Part shown: positions 57,501-64,000 of the stretch, one piece after another | Numbering within the stretch: the first letter of the stretch is position 1 | How the letters are laid out: every line of letters starts with the position of its first letter | Assembly (NCBI GenBank): GCA_002007465.1 | Contig: LNAC01000340.1 | Span: 1,411,382 to 1,475,381, forward strand | Length of the DNA: 64,000 bases | Direction of reading: 5' to 3' | Source of the DNA: Ailurus styani | Lineage: Eukaryota > Chordata > Mammalia > Carnivora > Ailuridae | Program-made: the position numbers and the translations under genes | Notes under the pieces: generated by a model | Databases searched by the model: none | Told to the model about the DNA's origin: nothing | What the model saw: only the letters and a program-made list of their open reading frames with translations

Positions 57501-58295
57501 TTGGTTGCTAAGCCCTGCTCCAGGCTGCTTTGAAGCTGCTGAGAGGACCACTGCTAGAGATGCAATCCTGGTGATCTTCTTCCCTTGTTCAACACACATT
57601 TATTGAGCCCTGAGTCTGTGTTCTGGCAGAGAGTATGACAGAGAACAACACAAGATTGATGTTCCCCTTTTAATAGGGAAGAGACAATAAATAAGCAAAT
57701 GAATCATATAGTTTTGAATAGTGCAAAATGGAATAAAGAAAAGTCAGGTAAAGGGCTGGGAACTGATGGGAGAGGCTGGGGTCTCATGGGGTGAAGGAGG
57801 TGATCTCTGAATGAAGGGGGCATCATGGGAAGAATCAGTCAGTGAGAGGTCAGACGAACAGCCAGTACTAAAGTTCTGAGGCAGAAATAAGTTTGGGAGG
57901 TTTGGGTTTTGGTGTTCAAGAAAAAGGAAGAAGGCTGAGGCATGGCAGGTGAGGGAAGAATTGTGGGAGATGAGGTTGGAGATGTAGACAGGGGCCAAAT
58001 TGTGAGGGACTCTGTGAGCATGGAGCCCAGAGCCCATTAGGTATTGTCCTTCTCATCCTCCTGGCCACAGAACTAGACTACATTTCCCAGCCTTCCTTGC
58101 AGTCAGGTGTGGTCATGTGACTGAGTTATAGCCAATGGCATCTCCAACTGTGCAGTGCTAGCTGGTCTTTCTTCAGTATGGCGACCTAAGGAGCCACCTG
58201 TTTAGGATGGTGGAGCCGTAGAAGGCAGGATCCTGCACTACTTGAAGGTCAGCTGCCCATTCATCAGAATCACTTATTTGGATTTTATGTATTAT

Positions 58296-58368
58296 CTTAG
58301 TCTGCCTGTGCTGCTATAATGAATGCCATACCAGGTAGCTTTTTTTTTTTTTAAGATTTTATTTATTT

Positions 58369-58432
<64 letters not shown>

Positions 58433-58890
58433 TGGCATGCACACAAGCAGGGGGCTGGGGCAGAGGGAGAGGGAGAAACAGGTTCCCCGCTGAGCAAGGA
58501 GCCCAATGTGGGGCTTGATCCCAGGACCCCAAGATCATGACCTGAGCCAAAGGCAGAGGCTTAACGAACTCAGCCACCCAGACACCTCCATACTGGGTAG
58601 CTTTAACAAGACATTGATTTCTCACTGTTCTGGAGTCTGGGAAGCCCAAGATCAGGTGCTAGTCCTCTTGCAGATAGCTGCCTTCTTGCTGTACCCTCTT
58701 GTGGCAGAGAGAGAGAGCTCTAGTCTATTCTCCTTAGAAGTACACTAATCCCATAATGAGGGCTCCAACCTCATGACCTCATCTGAACCTAATTAACTAC
58801 CAAAGGCTCCACTTCCTAACACCATAACACTGGTGATTATGGCTTCAACATATGATTTTTGGGGGCACACAAACATTCAGTCCAAAGCAT
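58296..58890 (-). mobile_element. MLT1-type LTR, antisense, split by CanSINE
   Basis: 'gtctgcctgtgctgctataa', then after the SINE 'cactgttctggagtctggga', 'cctcatgacctcatctgaac', 'ggcttcaacatatgattttt' and 'acattcagtccaaagca'. Near full length. Confidence 0.88.
58343..58587 (-). mobile_element. CanSINE (SINEC), antisense, with long GA tract
   Basis: T-run, 'gattttatttatttgaaaga', a (GA)n run at 58371-58430, then the usual body ending gccacccagacacct. Target-site duplication ccatac[ca/tg]ggtagcttt at 58326-58342 and 58588-58604 (15 of 17). Inserted into the MLT1. Confidence 0.95.
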
Positions 58891-59459
58891 ATATGCAAGA
58901 AGCAAACTTCTATTGGGTTTGGCTGCTGAGATTTGGGGTTGTGCCCGATTCAGCTGCTAGTCCTGCCTTAACACCTGGATAGGAGCATGATTTTTTTTTC
59001 CCTTTAAAAATAATGGGAGCCCAGTAGAAGATTTTCAGCAGGAGCACAAGACCCCACCTGATTTAAATTGTGGTTGGTTTACTATTTTGAAAACAGTGGT
59101 CTGTAGCTGACTTAGTGACGGTGGAGTTAATGAAGGGAGTGAGAGCATCATTTATCAGTGCGTCTGTGAGTCTCATTCTATTTTTGCAGCCAGGAGGCTG
59201 TTTGGCCACTTCCAGAGAGATCTCTGGGTAGACAGTAGGCAACCTGGTCAAATCATCTCTCGTATTGGGCAAACGGTCCCAAGTGTCCAGCCACCTGGTG
59301 GACAGTCCTGCTGGCTCCTTTGGACAGAAAGTCTAGCTCTACCTCACACCCTTTGCAAGCCATTCCTATCCTCTCCCACTTTTCCACCTCAGTAAATGAT
59401 GCCCCATCTACACAGTTTTGGAGACCCCCAAACTTAGGAGTCACTCAAATGTCTTGTTA

Positions 59460-59830
59460 TGGCTGGTAAAGCCCTGATGATCTGACCGTTTTCTACTCTG
59501 GCACTTTCCTACTTTGTCTCTGGGCCCTTTGTCCTTGATCACTTAGTGCCAGTCACACTGCTCTCCTTTCTGTTCCTCGGACAAAAGCCAGTCTGCCCTG
59601 GCCTTATGGTCTCTGCACAACCTCTCATTCTGCCTGGGTCACTCTTGCTCCAAGTCCTTTGCACAGCTGCTTCTTATCCTTCAGGTTAAGGGAGGGCTCA
59701 AATCTTATTCCTTAAAGATGTCATCCGTGCCCCATTAAAGTTGCCCTCCTGTGACCCTCAAGTCACACACATATCTCTGTGTTTCACCATCTTCCTGACA
59801 CTCATTACTGTCTAAGGCAGAGCCCCAGGA
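59460..59830 (+). mobile_element. LINE L2 fragment
   Basis: 'tctctgggccctttgtcctt', 'ggttaagggagggctcaaat', 'gacactcattactgtctaag'. Diverged L2 3' region. Confidence 0.65.
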
Positions 59831-60984
59831 AGTCGGATGGCAACAAAGTAGGAAGCAATGTTAAGGGAACCATGCCAGCAGCTCTTGTCAGACCCCTTTG
59901 CAGGAGGGGCTGGAACAAAGAGTGGTCAGGCTGTAAATGGCCCAGCTTGCAACACCATCAGAGAAGCAGGAGAGGCTGGAATTCACCCAGACCATCGGAG
60001 GGACAGCGAGATGTCATAGCTGGAGCCGCAGAGAAAGAATGTCCCATGTTATCTGGTGGCTGGGAGGGGACATTGGTGAGTACACGTGAGTGACCCCCCC
60101 CCAGGACTTTCAGAACTTCCTGGGGGAAGTCTGACGGTAGTTGGAGCTTCCCCAACTGTGTGGGGCTAGAGCCAGAGAAATTATATTACTGGTACTAGGT
60201 AAAGGGGAAAATTGTGGCTAAAATGACAAATCCTCTTCTTTAAGGCAGCTGGGGCGTGGTTAACTGGACTAAGGCAGAGAGAGCTGTAAAGAATGCTGAT
60301 TTCAGTCAGTCTTCCACAGTGGGGAAAGGTCAACCTCACAGGACATTTTTGTGGTCCCATTGTAAAGGATAATCCTTGCCAGTGAGGGGATTTTGTTCTT
60401 ATCAGTCTTCTGTTTGCGTAGGTCCAGGAATATTTGGGGTGGGGAAATGTTGGGTATGTGTTGTGGTGTGGGGAGGAATCTTTACTCCAGCCAACTAGGA
60501 GCTAGATGCTGTGAGCTAGACAGCCCTTTAGGGGAAACTTCTTTTCCTATCCTCCTGTTTCTATGAGGAAATTTTACCCCACTTTCTAGAAGGTGAAAAG
60601 TACTTGGCAATAATTCATTTCCTACTTTTGTCCCTGAATCTTCCACCAAGAAGAAGGCCTAATCTGATTAGCCAAACCAGGAGAAGGAATTGAGTATGTA
60701 CGCTCACCTTACCTCTCTGTCTTCTTTCATGATGGCCTGTCTGCGGGATAGAAACTTTCTCCCAGAGCCCTATATACAGCTGCTCAGGTTGTGCACTGCG
60801 AAACTCCATGGGGTATCATCTGCATAAAAGGAGCAAATGGCACCTCCTAGGGTTGAGCAGGGTGCCCTGCATTCTTTTCCAATTCCAGCCCCCAAAGGGG
60901 TAAATACCTCTGGATCAGGGCCCAGAGGCAGGCTTCAGAGGCAGATCTGGAAGTGCATTTATCACTGTCCCAGTATAGGTCCCT
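59831..60984. other. Unique intergenic stretch
   Basis: No repeat, exon or RNA gene is recognised here. Open frames are short and have no family features. Confidence 0.5.
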
Positions 60985-61440
60985 GTGGTAGGCAGAATAA
61001 TGACCTCCCATTCCCAGAGACGTCCACATCCTAATTCCCAGAATCTCTAAATATATTACCTTACATGGCAAAAGGAACTTTGCAGATATGATTCAGTTAA
61101 GGATTTTGAGATGAGAAGCTTATCCTGGATTCTCTGGGTGGACCCAATGTAATTGTGACATACGTTTGAGAAGAAAGGTGATGTGATAAGGAAAGAAAGA
61201 TACTTGAACCCGTGGTGCTGCTAGGTGTGAATATGGTGGAAGGGTCCATGGGCCAGGAAATGAAGAAAAGATTCTCCCCTAGAACTTCCAGAAGGGATGC
61301 AGCTCTGCGACACCATGGTTTTAGCCCCGTGAAATAAATGTGTTGAGTTTCTGACAACCAGGACCATAAGTAATAGAGTTGTGTTGCTTTAAGCCACTGT
61401 GTTTTGGTAATTTATTACAGCAGCAATAGGAAACAAATAC
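60985..61440 (+). mobile_element. MLT1-type LTR, sense, near full length
   Basis: 'gtaggcagaataatgacctc', 'ttaccttacatggcaaaagg', 'aactttgcagatatgattca', 'agaacttccagaagggatgc', 'ttgctttaagccactgtgtt' and the end 'ttacagcagcaataggaaac'. Solo LTR; no viral genes. Confidence 0.93.
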
Positions 61441-61502
61441 AGACTCAGTCCTCTTCTTGCTGCCACACTCTCTGGCTCTTCCCCAGAGGGTCTGCTCCAA
61501 GG

Positions 61503-61710
61503 TCTAGAGCTGTGTTGTCCCAAACAGTAGCTGTTAACCATATGTAGCACTTAGAATCGAAATTAAGTACAAGTTTAAAATTTACTTCTTCAGTTGTGCT
61601 CGCCACTCTTCAGCCGCTCAATAGCGACACGTGGCTTGTGGCTTCCTCTTGGAAAGAACAGATATAGGACATTCTCTTTATCATGGAAAGTTCTGTTGGA
61701 CGGCACTGGG
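61503..61710. mobile_element. Non-autonomous hAT-type DNA element (tgctgtccaatagaa family)
   Basis: 'ctgtgttgtcccaaacagta' on the left and 'ggaaagttctgttggacggc' on the right are diverged inverted ends. The interior has 'ccatatgtagcacttag' and 'cgacacgtggcttgtggctt'. The exact family name is not certain. Confidence 0.65.
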
Positions 61711-62274
61711 CTCAACTTCTGGGAAAGGCGACGGAAACCAATCAGCCGGGGAGTATCAGCCATGTTCTCCATTCGGGCAATCCCAGTAATGTAGCTGGCA
61801 GTTGATCCCCCCCTGACTTCTGCCTTTATAATTCTAGATGTATTTTGTCTTGGGGGCAGAGGCGCAGAGGTGAGATGAAGTCCCATGCAACCAAGCAAGG
61901 ACAGCGCTGTAGTAGAACTGGGACAGAGAACCCCAGTTGCCAAGGACCAGAGGACGCCGGGCTCAGCACACATTAGGACTTCTTGACCCCAAGAGGGATC
62001 TGGGGGAGAGGAAGTCGTAACATCCTTCAGAAACATAACCCAGATGACAGCCGGTCTCTGGAATCCTCTGATCCAGATCAGATCAGCTCGAAAGCTCATT
62101 CCGCTCCTTGGGTAGTCCATCTCTCTTCTCCAGACTTCTTCATATCTTGATATCCTCAAGGTTAGTTTTGTGTTGAGTCTAACCTCTCTCACTACATAAA
62201 TCCAGACCTGGCTTCCAGCTCCTTCCTTGATTTCAATGCAAACAATTTCCCCATGCCAGATATTTGTGAGGCAG
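61711..62274. other. Unique intergenic stretch
   Basis: Nothing recognisable. A 200-codon minus-strand frame (61590-62192) overlaps the DNA element on its left and shows no protein family. Confidence 0.5.
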
Positions 62275-62470
62275 TTTAAAGTGGAGGTTAGGAGTGCAGA
62301 CGCTGACTGTCTGGGCTTTGGGAACTTACCTGACTTCTCTGTGTCTCAGGTTCCTCATTTAGAAAATCAGTATGAGTTTTCATGGGGGATTGAATGGGTT
62401 AATTTGTGGAAATTTCCAAAAGAGTTGCTGGCACATAGTAAGCCCTTAAAAGGGCTTAGCTAATATTTGT
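62275..62470 (+). repeat. MIR, nearly full length
   Basis: 'gtttaaagtggaggttagga', 'ctgacttctctgtgtctcag', 'gttcctcatttagaaaatca' and 'gctggcacatagtaagccct'. Confidence 0.9.
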
Positions 62471-63089
62471 AGGTATACTGGACTTTACTGAAAATTTCAA
62501 GTTCACAGAGAGAAATCAGATTGTGTACCCTGCTGTAAACAATTCAAATACCCAATTATCCGATCTTCATCTTTAGCATCTGCTTAGCCTCTGCCACTGA
62601 TGGTTCTAATTAGCCCTTACTGACTTACCTGTCTCCAGGTCTTCTCTTCTCCTTCCCTTTGGCTAGGGGTCCTCAGAGTGGGGGTTCTGGCAGGCTGTAG
62701 TGGGGTAGAGAGTTTTGTAATGCAAGTCCGAGGCTGCTATTTTACAAGAAAGTGGTTTTTTTTTTTCAGTCCAGATTTATTACTGTTCATGTGTTTATGC
62801 CAGGAGTATTTGAGGTTACAATTGCTGTTATCTATTTCAGAGGAAGTGGGAGATGGGTGCTTCCAGACACAGCCTGTGAGCAATCGGCTGCGACTTTGAG
62901 TCAGGAATTCCTGGTCCCCTTTCTGCAGGGTCCAGCCCGGGGGCTGTGCGGGAGCTGGTCTAAGGTTGATTCCGGGGTTTGTCTAAGCCCAGTGCCGGCA
63001 CCATTTTGAGAGAGAAAACAAAAGGACCTTGAGTGGGGAACATGGGGAAACTGACTTGGTCTTATAGTCCAAAGAACCAGGTCCCTACC
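62471..63089. other. Unique intergenic stretch
   Basis: No gene or clear repeat seen. Confidence 0.5.
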
Positions 63090-63435
63090 CCCTCACCCGC
63101 TCTCTGTGACCTTGGGCAAATTAGTTTACCTCTCTGGGCCTCTGTTTCCTTACATGTAAATCACTAACGATAGCTACTTATGGGGCTGCCACTGTGGATC
63201 ATTGTGATAATGTACTTAAAAGGCAATCATCAAAAAGTAATGATGTACTATATGGTGGCTAACTTAACATAATAAAAAAACCCAGAAATACTAAATATTC
63301 CATAAAATAAATAGATTAATAAAAATAGGTGAAGAAAACTAAAATAAAATTCAAGATTTAAAATTAAAAAAATAAAAAAAATGGTGCATTAAAAAAGCCT
63401 GGTATGCAGTAGGTGCTCAGTAAACAGTAGTTATA
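63090..63435 (+). repeat. MIR split by a short AT-rich insertion
   Basis: Left part 'ctctgtgaccttgggcaaat' to about 63236. Right part 'aaagcctggtatgcagtagg' and 'tgctcagtaaacagtag' from about 63390. The two join into one MIR consensus. Confidence 0.85.
63237..63388 (+). mobile_element. Tiny 5'-truncated L1 3' end (probable)
   Basis: Starts 'taatgatgtactatatggtg' and 'gctaacttaacataat', resembling the last bases of carnivore L1, then about 120 bp of A-rich tail. It lies inside the MIR. Confidence 0.6.
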
Positions 63436-63781
63436 ATTTATCTCATTCAGTGCTCATAACATTATGATGAGGCAGGTGTTGCCCAAGTTTGACTGAGCCA
63501 GTTACCAGAGGTGACAAAGCTAAAATACATGAGAGCCAGAATAACAGCCTGACAATTTGATTCCAAATGTTATGATTTTGTCTCTTATGTATAACACAAA
63601 GGAAATGCATGAATCCATTCTCCTTATAAAAATTCAGCAATTCAGAAGCTTATAGGCTAGAGAGTGAAGTTCATCCCTCACCCATGGATCCTATCCTCCT
63701 CCTCAGAGATAAACCACCACGAACAGTTCTTTATAGAGGCATGTAGTCCATTTGAAGTTTTATAATAATTTTTCCATGCAC

Positions 63782-64000
63782 TTTTTTTTTTTGCCCCAGG
63801 GGTACAGGTCTGTGAATCATCAGGCTTACACTTTTCACAGCATTCACTGAAGCACAAACCCTCCCCAATGTCCATAACCCATCCACCCTATCCCTACCCT
63901 CCCACCCCCCAGTAACCCTCAGTTTGTTTTGTGAGATTAGGAGTCTCTTATGGTTTGTCTCCTTCCCCATCCCATCTTGTTTCATTATTTTTCCCTCCCT
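63782..64000 (-). mobile_element. L1 3' end, antisense, runs off the right edge
   Basis: A T-run, 'ccccaggggtacaggtctgt', 'gaatcatcaggcttacactt', 'ccctcagtttgttttgtgag' and 'aggagtctcttatggtttgt' form the reverse complement of the carnivore L1 3' UTR. The element continues beyond the window, so its length and coding state are unknown. Confidence 0.93.

Larger units (their letters stand above)
58036..58990 (+). mobile_element. LTR-like old element split by MLT1
   Basis: Left part 'agactacatttcccagcctt', 'gtcatgtgactgagttatag'. Right part after the insertion: 'aagaagcaaacttctattgg', 'gctgctgagatttggggttg'. Its consensus reads directly from 'ttggattttatg' to 'gcaagaagcaaac'. I recognise it as an ERV-type LTR but not the subfamily. 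Confidence 0.6.
57580..59200 (+). mobile_element. Nested transposon stack (outer ancient repeat with three inner layers)
   Basis: The outer repeat occupies 57580-58035 ('cacacatttattgagccctg', 'gagatgaggttggagatgta') and resumes at about 59003-59200 ('aatgggagcccagtagaaga', 'caggaggctgtttggccact'). Between them lies an LTR-like element (58036-58295 and 58892-58990), split by an MLT1 LTR (58296-58342 and 58605-58890), which is split by a CanSINE (58343-58587). Each layer reads on across the one inside it. Outer family name unknown. Confidence 0.7.

Noticed and set aside
61590..62192. 200-codon minus-strand ORF
   Set aside because: Starts in unique DNA and ends in a DNA transposon; no domain and no neighbouring exon signals.

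Overview
This window is nuclear DNA from a placental mammal of the order Carnivora, most likely a weasel-family (Mustelidae) species. It is AT/GC-mixed, intron-rich and full of old mammalian repeats (MIR, L2, L1M, MLT1, MER5A-like). It also carries eight tRNA-Lys-derived CanSINE copies, a family found only in carnivores. The youngest copies (19710-19906 and 49480-49675) have the CT-rich tail region that I associate with mustelids. The family-level call is from memory; the order-level call is firm.

The only gene I can support is NUAK1 (ARK5), an AMPK-related, LKB1-activated serine/threonine kinase, on the + strand. Five coding exons are present (7806-7957, 10550-10615, 19503-19622, 21836-21968, 24689-25842), with canonical AG/GT borders and a consistent phase. 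Spliced, they give the 3' part of codon 121 through codon 661, then TAG. That is the human length from residue 121 onward, with no net insertion or deletion. The first ~120 residues, including the glycine loop and the ATP-binding lysine, and the promoter lie upstream of the window. The kinase core (HRD, DFG, T211 activation-loop threonine) is intact. The long last exon carries the three GILK motifs that dock PP1beta-MYPT1, an ESGYYS phosphodegron and the S600 region. A ~3.5 kb 3' UTR follows, ending near 29.32 kb, with two candidate poly(A) signals.

Layout: 1-7805 is the end of the upstream intron; 7806-25842 holds the coding exons and four introns (2.6, 8.9, 2.2 and 2.7 kb); 25843-~29322 is the 3' UTR; ~29323-64000 is intergenic DNA. 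The intergenic part contains no exon, RNA gene or intact ORF that I recognise. It is a layered archive of transposons: a long antisense L1 tract (34955-37805), L2 and MIR fragments, MLT1 LTRs, a MER5A-like hAT element, three pieces of a palindromic MITE-like element, simple repeats, and an L1 3' end running off the right edge. Between the repeats are unique stretches, some of which look like possible conserved noncoding elements.

I see no previously undescribed protein system. The most interesting non-routine items are: a diverged ~75% internal duplication in the NUAK1 3' UTR; a perfect 9-bp hairpin and miRNA seed matches in that UTR; two SINEs with a short unique segment between two A-tracts, inside their target-site duplications (possible 3' transduction); a four-layer nested transposon stack at 57.6-59.2 kb; a 66-bp purine-rich tandem duplication at 39.8 kb; and an intronic candidate Z-DNA tract. 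Repeat coordinates are read by eye and should be taken as +/-10-30 bp.
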